DNA from: Phytophthora sp. 'mugwort'
Taxonomy: Eukaryota; Oomycota; Peronosporomycetes; Peronosporales; Peronosporaceae
NCBI GenBank assembly: GCA_033558025.1
Contig: JAUCEF010000003.1
Location: 62,001-126,000 of the forward strand
Reading direction: 5' to 3'
Length of the DNA: 64,000 nucleotides
The position numbers and the translations under genes are program-made. Positions 1-10,168 of the stretch are shown piece by piece. How positions within the stretch are numbered: the first letter of the stretch is position 1; the number at the start of each line of letters is the position of its first letter. The notes under the pieces are model-generated. The model did not search any database, had not been told where the DNA came from, and saw only the letters and a list, made by a program, of their open reading frames with translations.

Positions 1-708
1 GTTACGGTACCAAATTTCAATCGGTAAACTACACTTCAGCACCTCCCTCAGCGTTCGAACCGAAGCGTACGCACTTGCCAGTAGACTTGGATAAACTACC
101 ATGACGATGCCCGCTCTCGGTTCCTCGCTCACATTCACATTGGGCAGATTAAAACCAGGGGCGATCGCCTTCTCCACGACGCGACGTCCTTTGACATGGA
201 AAGTCACGAAATCCGGCGCTTCAGAGCAAAAGAATTTAGTCCCTTTCTTGACCGTGCTGCACCCTCGTTGCATGACGCGAAACCTCTCACCGGATTCGAC
301 ATCTTCGATCTCGCAGTAGCCTGAGGCCCCGTCCTCCACGCGTCGGTTGCAAGGCTTGTCGTTGGCCACGTCGCGCGCTCCGTCCGCATTGCAGTCGGTG
401 GTGGCTCGCCAGCCAATGCACCGGAATTGACGTTCTACCGTCCCTCCACCTGGTAGATTCTTGACGGTTAGCGCATGGGCTTTCGCCTCCACTTCCTCGT
501 GTGTCGCAACATGGTGTCCATTGGTAAAGAGGTGGACGATCGACAACGGGAGACTCTCGGGAGTGGATGACGAGCTTTTGTGGACGCTGCTGAAGACCCA
601 CAGAAACATGACGAGAGTGTAGAGCACACTACCTACCAGCATCAATCGCAGCAAACCCGGTCGACATTTTGGCGGCGAGGCAGGTAACTTGATGGTCGAG
701 TCCACCAT
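1..708 (-). CDS. Mnn1-like glycosyltransferase family A, N-terminal part (runs off the left edge)
   Basis: An open minus-strand frame starts at the ATG at 708-706 and stays open to base 1, so about 236 residues are visible and the C-terminal catalytic part lies outside the window. It has a short basic cytoplasmic tail, a membrane anchor at about residues 20-41 and a stem. Then comes the six-Cys module seen in all family A copies here (FRCIGWRATTDC, KPC, SGYCEIED, GC, FFC) and the start of the transferase domain (GIVMVVYPSLLASAYASVR, LPIEIWYRN). By homology with its neighbours it is a Golgi type II glycosyltransferase of the Mannosyl_trans3/GT71 type. Donor and acceptor are unknown. It lies on the same strand as, and about 200 bp downstream of, the next copy, which fits tandem duplication. 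No defect is seen in the visible part. Confidence 0.85.
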   Translation of the reverse strand, partial: MVDSTIKLPASPPKCRPGLLRLMLVGSVLYTLVMFLWVFSSVHKSSSSTPESLPLSIVHLFTNGHHVATHEEVEAKAHALTVKNLPGGGTVERQFRCIGWRATTDCNADGARDVANDKPCNRRVEDGASGYCEIEDVESGERFRVMQRGCSTVKKGTKFFCSEAPDFVTFHVKGRRVVEKAIAPGFNLPNVNVSEEPRAGIVMVVYPSLLASAYASVRTLREVLKCSLPIEIWYRN

Positions 709-906
709 TGCGTCGAGGTGTCTAGGGATATGCGAGTGCGAGTGACGGCAAAGCGTCCTGCGCGGCACGGACGTAGCAGCTGACTGACAACCTGACGACC
801 AATTGGTGTACATGTTGAGGCAACGTAACATTTAATTTAATAGATTAAAATGATAATTTATTGTTTTTGCTTTTTACTGATAATTTTATAAAAGACTTTT
901 TTGTAT

Positions 907-2478
907 CTACCTCCGCTTCTTCGCCTCTAAAATGTAATACTGCAGATCGGACTCGATTCCAGAGAACGCCTGCTCCGAGAACGCCTGCAGCTCGAAGAAC
1001 TGGAGCTTGTCGACGTATCTGCGACCGTAGCACGGCCGCCACTGCGGAAACTGAGGCGCAGCTCGATAGGAATCGACCCAGTAGAGCTCCTTGCTAATGT
1101 TCTTCCTGAATGATAAGAGGTGCGTCCAGGTGATCGGGTCCGAGTACTCGTCCACCAATGCACCGCCGTCTCTGGTCTCTGGCGGTAGAATACTCATATT
1201 TCCAGTCGCTGCATCCTGCGTCGTTGACTTGTTGAGACGCTCGTCTGGCTCGCCAGAAAGTTCGTGGTGATTGCGATGAAGGAACAGCACGTTCCCGTCC
1301 GCATCGTATTGCACTGTGGTCACACCGCAGAAGGACCCGTTAATGACTTGACCTGCAATCGCGGGCACCGTCTCGATCATATGAAATGGCGCATTGAGCT
1401 TCTTCCACGCAAGTCGGAAAAGATCCTTATCATCAGACGCGGGATTCAGCTTCTGGAAGAAGTTTGGTTTATGAAACGCATAAAAGTACACGAGCTCCAA
1501 TGGCGCCGCGTGCCGAGTGCGATCCACCAGCAACTGACCGCTATCCTGCTCGAATATGTCCACAAAAGGGAGATCCAGCAGCTCCCAGAGCATGGACCGA
1601 GCCTGCAAATTAACGAGAGTATGGCGAGGATACCACAAGTCTTGCCAGAACACTGCGCCGTTCGCTTCGAACTCCGACGACGTGAATAGGAATGTTGGAT
1701 CACGAACAGGCACGTTATCTGCGTCGAGACACAATATCCGGTCAAAGTTGCTGTTGTAGATAGCGAAGACTTTGGATCGAAATCCCTTTGCGTGTAGGTT
1801 ATACACCGGGTGAAAGGTGATGCCTCCAACGAAGATGGCAAGCTTCTGCAAGGGCCCCAGTAGCGCGAGATTCTCGCCAATTTCGTCAACATGGAACCAG
1901 ATCTCGATAGGCAGACGGCACTTTAAGACGTCACGAAGCACACGAATACGGGCGTAGGCGCTTGCAAGCAACTCGGGGGAGACAGTCACGACGATCCCGT
2001 CGCGAGGGTTCTGGCCGTTGTTAGCTTTATTTGGCAGCGAAAAGCCTGGAACGCGTGTCTTCTGCACGACGTCGTGCACACGATCGCGAAAGCCAGCGAA
2101 GTAAGGGGCCTCGGAGCAGCGGAAAGACGCCTTGCGCTGCAGCCCACTGCAATGCATTCGCATCACTTGGAAATGCTCACCCGATTCCACGTCTTCAACT
2201 TCGCAGTATCCAGCTATGCCACCGGTGATAACCTCGGTGCAGCTCTTGTCGTTCTGAGGCTCGCGGGAGGCATCGGGGGTGCAGTTACGCGTAGCCCTCC
2301 ACCCAACGCACCGAAGGTGCCGAGACACCGTCTCCACTGACGGGAATGGCCTGAGCTCCTCTGGTTGCGATCGCTTGGTGTCCAGTAGAACATCATCAAT
2401 CTCCACAGCCGTGCAGACACAGGGCACTAGAAGTATTAATACCAGAGCGAAGGAGAGTATGCTGCAGCGGGATGCCAT
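907..2478 (-). CDS. Mnn1-like glycosyltransferase family A (about 523 aa)
   Basis: Intronless gene. The frame is open up to 2586, but I choose the ATG at 2478-2476 because it puts a hydrophobic anchor directly at residues 4-22, as expected for a type II Golgi enzyme; the ATG at 2505 is the alternative. The six-Cys module has Cys at about 57, 66, 80, 92, 110 and 121. The catalytic domain shows the metal-binding DAD in CLDADNVPVRDP (252-254), FEQDSGQLLVDR and a C-terminal FLHRNHHELSGE block, all matching Mannosyl_trans3 (yeast Mnn1, alpha-1,3-mannosyltransferase). One oddity: the family motif GDKDLFRLAW reads DDKDLFRLAW here, so the conserved Gly is lost and activity may be altered. The mannosyl donor is inferred from the family only. 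Confidence 0.88.
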   Translation of the reverse strand: MASRCSILSFALVLILLVPCVCTAVEIDDVLLDTKRSQPEELRPFPSVETVSRHLRCVGWRATRNCTPDASREPQNDKSCTEVITGGIAGYCEVEDVESGEHFQVMRMHCSGLQRKASFRCSEAPYFAGFRDRVHDVVQKTRVPGFSLPNKANNGQNPRDGIVVTVSPELLASAYARIRVLRDVLKCRLPIEIWFHVDEIGENLALLGPLQKLAIFVGGITFHPVYNLHAKGFRSKVFAIYNSNFDRILCLDADNVPVRDPTFLFTSSEFEANGAVFWQDLWYPRHTLVNLQARSMLWELLDLPFVDIFEQDSGQLLVDRTRHAAPLELVYFYAFHKPNFFQKLNPASDDKDLFRLAWKKLNAPFHMIETVPAIAGQVINGSFCGVTTVQYDADGNVLFLHRNHHELSGEPDERLNKSTTQDAATGNMSILPPETRDGGALVDEYSDPITWTHLLSFRKNISKELYWVDSYRAAPQFPQWRPCYGRRYVDKLQFFELQAFSEQAFSGIESDLQYYILEAKKRR

Positions 2479-2586
2479 CGCCTCTCGGAATATTGGCCTT
2501 TGCATTGTTGCGTACAACTTTCTGTGTGTGTGTGTGTCTTCAAAAACTTTGCGAGTGACGATACAATACTGGAATTGCTGCATCAC

Positions 2587-3508
2587 GACGATGAGCTAAC
2601 ACTGCTGAGGGGAGTCAACTCCCGATTGCCCACGCTGCAGCTAAAGGCGGGCCAAAAAAAGCGCGTGTCTCTACGAACAGAAAGATGTTCGCCCGTTTCA
2701 CTATATACGATCCCCTCAATGTGAATCCCTCCTTTTAGAATACACGCTCAACAGGAATGAAAACACGATGGTCAGCAGCTTACAAACCTAAGTAATAGTT
2801 GTTCCTTTTGAACGTTATATGGAATACAAAATCGCCAAACCTTTTTGACTCAGTCTCAGGGTGCTTACTGTAGGGAAATTTACTTTTGTGCGGGATGTCT
2901 GAAGATGCCGTGCATACATACGACGGAAGGTGTGCAGCAGGAATCGTTTACTCCTGATGTCGAGCGTGAGACTGAAAACATAGAGGATTACCTCAAGTGG
3001 ATCGCCAAGATTCTCGTCCGCGCTGCTTCAACGGGCAAGTCGGACATGCCAGGTCTTAATAAGGGACATACAAGAGGAGCTAAGCAGGAAGTTACTGAGC
3101 AAGGCTGAAGGACCAGGAGGAAGCACAAATGGCTACAAGTACCGTACTATTTTCCACCCCCTGAACGGGGAATACACTTAAATAGGAATAAACAGCTGGG
3201 TCCGGGATAATATGATGATGAGACGGCGCAAGTGACCCCAGTTCCGTCCCGTTATCCAACAAAAATCGAGGCCAGCGATGGCACGGTGCAACACGCACAT
3301 GTGATGGGGGGTATATTCCTATTGTATACTACTGTGCAGTCTGGACCATGAGATGCTGTTCGTGCTGCTTGTAGGAGGATGATACACGACGATCATTATG
3401 TTCTGATTTATAGAAAATAACCATTGGCGGAGAACTCGACGTCGAGCTACGATGGCCAATGCCTGCTCAATACCGCTGGAGATCGCAAGTTGAGATGCTT
3501 AGTACGTG
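2587..3508. other. Intergenic stretch without a recognised gene
   Basis: Upstream region of the 907-2478 gene, including a short GT run near 2522-2534. An 87-codon plus-strand frame at 2845-3108 has unremarkable composition and no recognisable motif; I do not call it a gene. The stretch ends at the TA target site of the pogo-like element. Confidence 0.5.
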
Positions 3509-3510
3509 TA

Positions 3511-3530
3511 CCGCATTTCGCATGTAGAGA
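3511..3530 (+). repeat. Left terminal inverted repeat of pogo-like element 1
   Basis: Twenty bases starting CCGCATTTCG immediately after a TA dinucleotide. The complement of 5245-5264 matches it at 19 of 20 positions. Confidence 0.85.
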
Positions 3531-3543
3531 GCTGCAGCCTCAT

Positions 3544-3695
3544 ATGAGATGCACCCTTGTATTGGCCAATCAAAATAACTTGTCATACCAATTAAAAAGC
3601 GCATGTTGTAAGATGCATCTCTCCAATGGCCAATCAAAATAGCTTGTCATCCTTACCTAAAAATCGCATGTTAAGAGATGCATCTCTCCAATGCC
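3544..3695 (+). repeat. Subterminal tandem repeat, about 2.3 copies of a 66-70 bp unit
   Basis: Units share GATGCATCTCTCCAATGG, then GCCAATCAAAATA(A/G)CTTGTCAT, then a GCGCATGTT/TCGCATGTT tail. Copies lie at about 3544-3610, 3611-3676 and a partial one to 3695. The repeat sits between the left TIR and the transposase start. Subterminal repeats in such elements often bind transposase; that role is inferred. Confidence 0.7.
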
Positions 3696-3730
3696 GGTCA
3701 CTTTGACGCCGATGGCATTCTGCTTTTACC

Positions 3731-5161
3731 ATGGCGCGCGTCAAGCCGCGTCCGGTGGGCAGACCACGGCTTGGAGGCAAGGGTCGCCACCGCACCAAGC
3801 ACACAACAAAAAGCGTTTCTGTAGCAAAAGGTAGCCATCTAAAGGTTCGTACCGTTCGATGTGGAACGATTCTGTCTAAGGAGATAGAGCTGGAAATTGC
3901 AGAGTGGGATAATAGTTTAATAAAGGAAGGTGTGCCCGTATCACCTCGGATGCTGTCAATTGAAGCCCAACGCATCGCTATGGAGCTGAAGTCACTACTT
4001 TTAAAGCGTCCAACAAGTCGATTAAAGGCTTCAGGGGTCGACACCGGCTGAGCATGCGTGCACCGACCCGGCAAGGCCAAGCCAGCCTTGCTGATATTGA
4101 CAAGGTGAAAGCAGAATTTGCAGTCGAGGTTGAAAAAAGGCACGGCAATTGGGCATCACACGCATTTTTTCAAGCAGATCAAACAGGTTCTAAATTTATT
4201 ATTATTTTTTATTACTTTACTCACTTATTACCTAAAATGTTTTTGGCTTTAACGTGTGCATACTAGCTGCTTCGTTTTAGTGCCTGCCTACGAGGCGAAC
4301 GGTAAATACATGTGGAGCCAAAACCGTATGGGTTAAGTGCGCTAGTACTTCGAAGGAGCGAGCAACTGTGATGCTGCTGGGAAACTCGACAGGAATCAAG
4401 TACACCCCTTTGTGGTTTTCAAAATGAAGCCATTTAAAATTAAGGAGACTGTCATAGAAAATGACGAAAAAGGTGCGGCTTCGGCGTTCGGACGTGGCCT
4501 GAAATCAAGCGTCTTAAAGACGAGACGGGATTTCAGATCTACTCGAACGGGAAACGTACCGACAAATCGGATGTTTGATTGTACTAACAAATTAACTAAC
4601 ATTTTTTATTTTCCGGTTATAATAAAAAAACTAGGTTGCTGGAATTGGAAGCTGTCTCAAAAGTTTTTAGAGTTTCATTTCTCCAATCGACCGCTCCCGG
4701 AGGAGCCTATTCTGCTCCCATGGGATGACTTCAGTGGGCATTGGACTCTAGAGGTTGAGTCATATGCTGCGTCAATAAATGTCGTCTTGATGAAAGTTCC
4801 CCCAAATGCCACATCGGTTTGCCAACCGGCGGATGTAGCCTGGAACTTCCCGTTCAAGTCTGGCCTGCGGAAGTGCTGGCTTGAGGACATGCAGTTGCAG
4901 CTTCATAAACCACGAGAAGAAGGTATCAAGTTCAAGTTAGAGGCGCCTTGTCGTCCAAAAATGTGCAGATGGATATGCAGCAGCTGGGAAGGACTAAGCA
5001 CTCAGACGATCGCGAATGGCTACAAGAAATCCTGCTTGCAGCTTCATGATGACGTTCTTGCCACTGCGTCCCTAGTGCACGAGCTGCAACAACTTTCTCT
5101 GGTGGGGTCGATCGTCGCCGATGACCAAGAATTTGATCGTATTAAGGAAGCAGCAGTGTAA
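3731..5161 (+). pseudogene. Decayed pogo-like DDE transposase
   Basis: Three consecutive plus-strand pieces read as one transposase. Piece one (3731-4051) opens with a basic MARVKPRPVGRPR stretch and helix-rich N-terminal DNA-binding-like sequence. Piece two (4054-4266) and piece three (4412-5161) follow after stops or frame changes. Piece three carries LPWDDFSGHW and VCQPADVAWNFPFK, which match the second and third acidic catalytic regions of the intact-ended element at 46-48 kb (FWEDFSGHW and CQPADIAWNRPLK). The region that would hold the first Asp is interrupted by A/T-rich sequence around 4190-4400 that lacks coding character. It cuts and pastes DNA in the family; this copy cannot make a full protein. 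Confidence 0.75.
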
Positions 5162-5244
5162 TCATAAAATTTTACTCTACACTGCTAAATTGATTTTTTT
5201 AATATGGGTTGATACAGGATGTAATGTACTACGGAATATTGGGT

Positions 5245-5264
5245 TCTCTACATGCGAAATACGG
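5245..5264 (-). repeat. Right terminal inverted repeat of pogo-like element 1
   Basis: Inverted partner of 3511-3530 with a single C to T difference, followed directly by TA. Confidence 0.85.
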
Positions 5265-5479
5265 TACGCATTCGAACTGGACCGTAATAAATGTATAATA
5301 CTTGTATACTACTCACACAATACCAAAGGTCCCGCTGTTCCTCCACATCGCCTCAATTTATCTCAGCGAATGGTTTGAGGCGAGCATGAACTTGAATTTC
5401 TGGGCCGCACGCAGCCAGGTTATCCCGAAGTACGCGCTCCTCGGCTATAGCCAGTGACATTATTTGATACCGTTTAGCG

Positions 5480-7145
5480 ATGAGGCCTCGCCGTGACTCC
5501 AGGGAGCTGCGCTGGACGTTACATGTGCTGATGCTGAGCAGTCTGCTCTATGCCGGTCTTATCCTGAGCTGGACGCTGCAGCATCCGGTCCCCGCGCAAA
5601 ATTCCCCAAGTGCGGCCATTTCCCAGGGCAACGAGTTAGCGCAACAATCACGAGACCACGTAAACCACACGAGTTCAAATGCATGGACACAGGACGGCGT
5701 CATGGATTTACTTTCCGACTCGTCCCAGGTGCGACGTCTTCAGTGTTTGGGCTGGAGAGCAACAGCGGAATGCAGTCCAAACGGGAGCCGTCGACCACAA
5801 GACGACCAAGACTGTAACACCGCAATACCTGGTGGCACGTCGGGCTACTGTGAGGTGAAGGATCTGGACTCCAACGAAAGGTTCATGACCATGAAGCGCA
5901 CTTGTGATAAAAGACCCTCTTTGGAGACTGTTTTTCGCTGCATCGAAGCACCAGGATTCGCCAACTTCCGAGCAAAAGCGCAGCAAGTCATGGACAAGAT
6001 TCTCGCACCGGGGTACACGCTGCCCAATGTGAATAATAGCAATAGCAGTGCGTCACAGGGAATTGTCATGGTGGCGTACCCAAAGCTGGTGGCTAGTGCA
6101 TACGCTACCGTTCGAGCACTTCGTGAGGTGTTAAATTGTAATTTGCCCATCGAGATTTGGCTGCGACGTGATGAAATGAATGTACCAGGAGTTCTCGAGC
6201 CGCTATTGGATCTGTCGAGGAATAAATCCGTCGGTGACATTTCTTTCCAGGCGATACACTACCCTCAAGCAGTTCGGTTTAAGGCCAAGGTTTACGCTAT
6301 CCACCACAGCAAGTTCCAACAAGTTTTGTTCTTGGACGCTGACAATGTGCCCGTCAGAGATCCAAGCTATTTGTTCAAGACGCACGAATTCGTCAAGACC
6401 GGCGCTGTCTTCTGGCCTGATTTCTGGCATCCTCAGCAAACAATCTTCGCTATCAACCAGACTTCGCTGGTTTGGCAGCTGCTGGACATGCCATTTGTCG
6501 ACATTTGAGCAAGAAAGCGGTCAGCTACTTGTTGACAGAAAGCGGCATCCTGCTTCCCTTTCATTGGTAACGTTCTACGCGTTTCATGCGCCAAACTACT
6601 TTAACCGACTCAACCTCGCATGGGGTGACAAGGATCTGTTCCGCTTTGCGTGGCTAAGGCTCGGTGCAGCGTTTCACATGATCAACACCCTTCCAGCAGT
6701 AGCTGGCGAGGTGACCGGACAACAGTTCTGCGGGATGACAATGGTGCAGCATGATCCGAAAGGAGACGTAATCTTCCTACATCGCAACCAACTCAAACTG
6801 ACGGGGGAGTCAAAGGTCCCAAACTTTGATCCTCGCCTAAAAAGAATTGTCGACAACGCTCAACCTCCTCATGTTGCCACCGACGATGGGTATCCAGATC
6901 CAGCAATCTGGACGCACTTGGTATCCTTTCGCGTCAACTCGCCACGGTCGGAGTACATTATCCAGAAGCACGTTGCCATGAACAGGTTCACAGGTCTGCA
7001 ACGATGCTTTGGCGGGTGGGAACTACACAAGAACCCACACTTTTCCACACAGGAATTCCCTAACCTCAGTTTCAATAGTCTCGAAATGCGTCTGCGGCAA
7101 TTCGCTTGGATCGGAGCTGAGCTCCAACAAAAGAAAAAAAATTAG
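5480..7145 (+). pseudogene. Mnn1-like glycosyltransferase family A with one frame break
   Basis: The first 342 codons (5480-6505) give a typical family A start: TM anchor at about residues 14-34, six-Cys module (Cys 89, 98, 112, 124, 142, 154), and LFLDADNVPVRDP with the DAD at 286-288. At 6504/6505, within the motif that reads FVDMFEQESGQL in sister genes, two bases are missing and the frame meets a stop after FVDI. The remaining catalytic half (EQESGQLLVDRKRHP, GDKDLFRFAWLRL, GMTMVQHDPKGDVIFLHRN) continues intact in another frame to the stop at 7143-7145. Everything else is well preserved, so the lesion is either very recent or a sequencing error. The 3' end converges on the family B gene with a gap of only 90 bp. 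Confidence 0.85.
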
Positions 7146-7235
7146 GCAACTTATGCCACATCATATATCTACGAAGTTTATTAATAAATGTGCATGTGCA
7201 TTTGCCGGCGTGAAGAGTTATGTCGACAATTGGCA

Positions 7236-8723
7236 CTACGTGTACGTCTCACACTGCTGTAACGAACCAAGAACCCCCATGGCAATGCCAAGAAAGTGAA
7301 TTCGGCGGCGTAATAGGTTTTGAGAGAAATAAGCTGGTAAGGGTGTAGCTCCCATCCCCACAAGACACTCGGTGTTGAACTTTTTGCCGGGATGTGCTGT
7401 CATGTTAATTTGTCTCCGTTCCTGACGAGGAGTCATGTGTCTCGGGATTGTGTTGAATAAGTTATTCTGCTTTGCCTTGCGAATAAATCTGATGCCTTGA
7501 GGATACGGGTCGATTAGCGCCTTGCCATTCATGTACAAGATCTGTGCCGTCTCGATATCTGCTTCTTGGATTGGCATGTAATGCAGAATGCTCCCACAGA
7601 GTGTGTCAGGGTGGTTCTTCATGTCTTCGTTGGGCATTGAATCCACGACGCTGACCCCCCAGGGTGAAAAGTAATACGGCGCACGCGCCATCTCGAACGC
7701 TAACCAGAAGGTCTCTTTATCACCCCACGAATACGTAAACCGGAAACGCTCTTCCGTGACAAACCAAAACAAAATATCCATCACACTCTTTCCTGCTCGC
7801 TGCTTGTCGATTAGTACCATCGACGAATCCATTTCGTGGATTGACTTGCCTCGAAAAGCAAACGTATTGAGCATGTGCTGTGAGGGAGCGAAACCTTCAG
7901 AAGTATTGAACCGGGCGTAATCGAACTCGTGTAGCAGTTTATGTATGTACATTCTCCCCTTATCGTTGCCAGTCAAGAAGCGTTTGTTGGTAATGACTCG
8001 GTCGTAGAAAAAAGTGGTGCCGGTCGTCACGTACCCGTTAAGACTGCGTACCACCGCAGGATCCGTCAGGATCACATCGTCCACGTCCAGCAGCATCACA
8101 TGGCGTACATCCGTGTGGTACATCGCTAGCGGCTTAATCCACCAACTCCGAAATTTTGTCGCCATCTTTGCCGATATGACACCGCGAGATGACAGATCAG
8201 AGCAAACATCCACGAGTTCCACACGGTTATCGAGGCTAAACAACAGCTCCACTGATGCATCCGAGAGTTCTTCCTTTCCACAGTGATACACTTGAATGAG
8301 TTCTTGGTTCCCAAGACAGCGCAGTTCTCGTATTAGCGATAGTCCCATATTCAGCATCGCATCGTGGAGACACACTACGGCCGCCCGCTCACGGCTCACA
8401 CTCCTGTCAAAAGTCTTTCCACGCCTGTAGAACGACGAACTTGGGTGCGTAGTCGTCGCGACGCTGGTTTCGAACGCTGTAGTGTCCATCTTCCAGTATA
8501 AATGCGATTGGTTGGATGACGACGTATCCCCCAAGCTGTTGCTGAGACCGATGGACGCAATATTAACGAGTGTTGTGTTGACGTAGATAGTCGTGGCGAG
8601 GATGATTGTCACCGCCAGTAGCAGCAACATTGGCCCCCGCATATTGGTGTAGAAAGAGCGCCTCCTAATATAGTGCTGGGTTGTTGCTGCTATCTGCGAT
8701 TTCGAGCTTGTTCTTGCCTCCAT
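7236..8723 (-). CDS. Mnn1-like glycosyltransferase family B (495 aa)
   Basis: Intronless 495-codon gene. A basic N-terminus is followed by a membrane anchor at about residues 30-48 and a Ser/Thr-rich stem, so a type II Golgi protein is likely. The catalytic region shows [14 protein letters not shown], then LLDVDDVILTDP (DVD at 213-215, the metal-binding motif), DSSMVLIDK and [15 protein letters not shown]. The spacing and the GDK(D/E)xF motif match Mannosyl_trans3-type transferases (Mnn1 group), but the protein lacks the six-Cys module of family A. It is clearly paralogous to 31903-33348, sharing long identical blocks. Substrate is unknown; an alpha-mannosyltransferase role is inferred from the fold family. 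Confidence 0.88.
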   Translation of the reverse strand: MEARTSSKSQIAATTQHYIRRRSFYTNMRGPMLLLLAVTIILATTIYVNTTLVNIASIGLSNSLGDTSSSNQSHLYWKMDTTAFETSVATTTHPSSSFYRRGKTFDRSVSRERAAVVCLHDAMLNMGLSLIRELRCLGNQELIQVYHCGKEELSDASVELLFSLDNRVELVDVCSDLSSRGVISAKMATKFRSWWIKPLAMYHTDVRHVMLLDVDDVILTDPAVVRSLNGYVTTGTTFFYDRVITNKRFLTGNDKGRMYIHKLLHEFDYARFNTSEGFAPSQHMLNTFAFRGKSIHEMDSSMVLIDKQRAGKSVMDILFWFVTEERFRFTYSWGDKETFWLAFEMARAPYYFSPWGVSVVDSMPNEDMKNHPDTLCGSILHYMPIQEADIETAQILYMNGKALIDPYPQGIRFIRKAKQNNLFNTIPRHMTPRQERRQINMTAHPGKKFNTECLVGMGATPLPAYFSQNLLRRRIHFLGIAMGVLGSLQQCETYT

Positions 8724-10160
8724 GATGCCTAGTGTCGTTCACGTAAGAGCGAGACTGACACTCACCAGGGATTAGGAGCTCGTTACCTCGTTACTACAAT
8801 TTCGATGTATTAATAATTGTGAATTTTGTGCAGACTTGCCTGGATGCAGTAGCGCAATTGGGTAATAAAGAATAAATGACCTCGAAGCCAAAAATGGTGA
8901 GTATATTTTGTATCTTAGTCACCTAAGAGTGGATAACTTCTAAGCAAAAAATATGGGGAATGACGTTGGCACCAATTGAAAGATGATACTCACTGCCACG
9001 CATTCGCAAAAATGAAGTATTGCACCGGAAGATGTTACTCTCAAAACGACAGATCGTCAAACCCTGGCCCAGGAGTATACGCTTCTCTGCCCGAGGTGGG
9101 GACAATTAGCAGCGCTGCTGTAAATTCAACGTACTGTAACAAGAACAGCGCAAGCCGAAGCAATATCCCAAGGTCAGCACCGCATTAGAAACACATAAAC
9201 CTATTATCCTTGTAAGTTACATCTAAATGACTGCGCACTTCACTACCGATGAATAACATAGAAAGTTAGTAGCTGGAGCGGTGCTGCATGCCACCGATGG
9301 GCGGTAGCTTGCTTGTTCGAATATGACATCAAATGGTATATTCCGAATCGATGCACATCAAATCATACCGGCATATACGTATTCTTGAGGTACCAGTATA
9401 CATTTTTCACAGAAATTGGGCTCTCCAACAGACACTGATCGTCATCGGCATCACTTGCTGTCAGCTGATGTTATAAAATCACGTGTCTGAAGTTAATGAT
9501 ATCAATTTCCAGTACCTCTGTTCTGGGCCAGCGTCAGAAACGGTGAAAGTGATCCACGATTCTTGTTCATGTTGTCTGGACGAAAAGATCTGTACGGCCC
9601 AGCACGTCGCAGAACACACAGATTGTTATAGCTCCCGCTACCGACGCAAGTTATAGACGACGAGACAACTCTCAGGCGTGGCAATTTGCCAATTTGCGAT
9701 CAGCAAGTACAATAGAAAAAGGCAGAGTGATGCCCTTTCGTATGAGCTACAGAACGTCGAGCCTCCGCCTAAAACTTAGGGAATTCTAGTGCGTCAGAGT
9801 ATCTTGTTGTGAATACCCCACGCCTCGACTTTGCAGCAATCCGGACGGCATCACACCGTTGCTTTCTGTCCAAGACGCTAAACTGGCGTATCTCGGTTGC
9901 ATATTCGGATGCCATATCTATTTGACATGACTCCAGATGCTTTTTGCAACGACCGCCTTGATAAAGATTAGCCATGCGCAGCCGCTATGCGGCGTAAGTG
10001 AAAGTCTGGAGGATGCCCGTTTTGCTCGCTCAAGATATCGCTCTACTACTAAGAACCTACTTACGTTACGCTTCGGTAGTAAACGCATCCACTCCGCTCG
10101 CAGGGGCTGCACCAAGCAGTCGTCGTTGAGCCATCCTTCGTCTTGGCCTGTGGAAGTTCG
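8724..10160. other. Intergenic stretch without a recognised gene
   Basis: This holds the promoter side of the family B gene at 7236-8723 and then about 1.3 kb with only short, overlapping frames on both strands. None has recognisable motifs. No long terminal repeat of the downstream copia element could be identified here. Confidence 0.5.
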
Positions 10161-10168
10161 ACGCCCGC

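Larger units (their letters stand above)
3511..5264 (+). mobile_element. pogo-like (Tc1/mariner superfamily) DNA transposon 1
   Basis: The element is bounded by terminal inverted repeats beginning CCG(C/T)ATTTCGCATGTAGAGA (3511-3530 and the complement of 5245-5264, one mismatch in 20). It is flanked on both sides by TA (3509-3510 and 5265-5266), the expected target duplication of the Tc1/mariner/pogo superfamily. Length is 1754 bp. It contains a decayed transposase on the plus strand and a tandem repeat next to the left terminus. Both ends still look recognisable, so the copy may be mobilisable in trans although its transposase is broken. Confidence 0.85.

Noticed and set aside
6180..7145. 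Separate 321-codon gene starting at 6180
   Set aside because: Only the part after about 6505 is meaningful; it is the second half of the frame-broken glycosyltransferase that starts at 5480.
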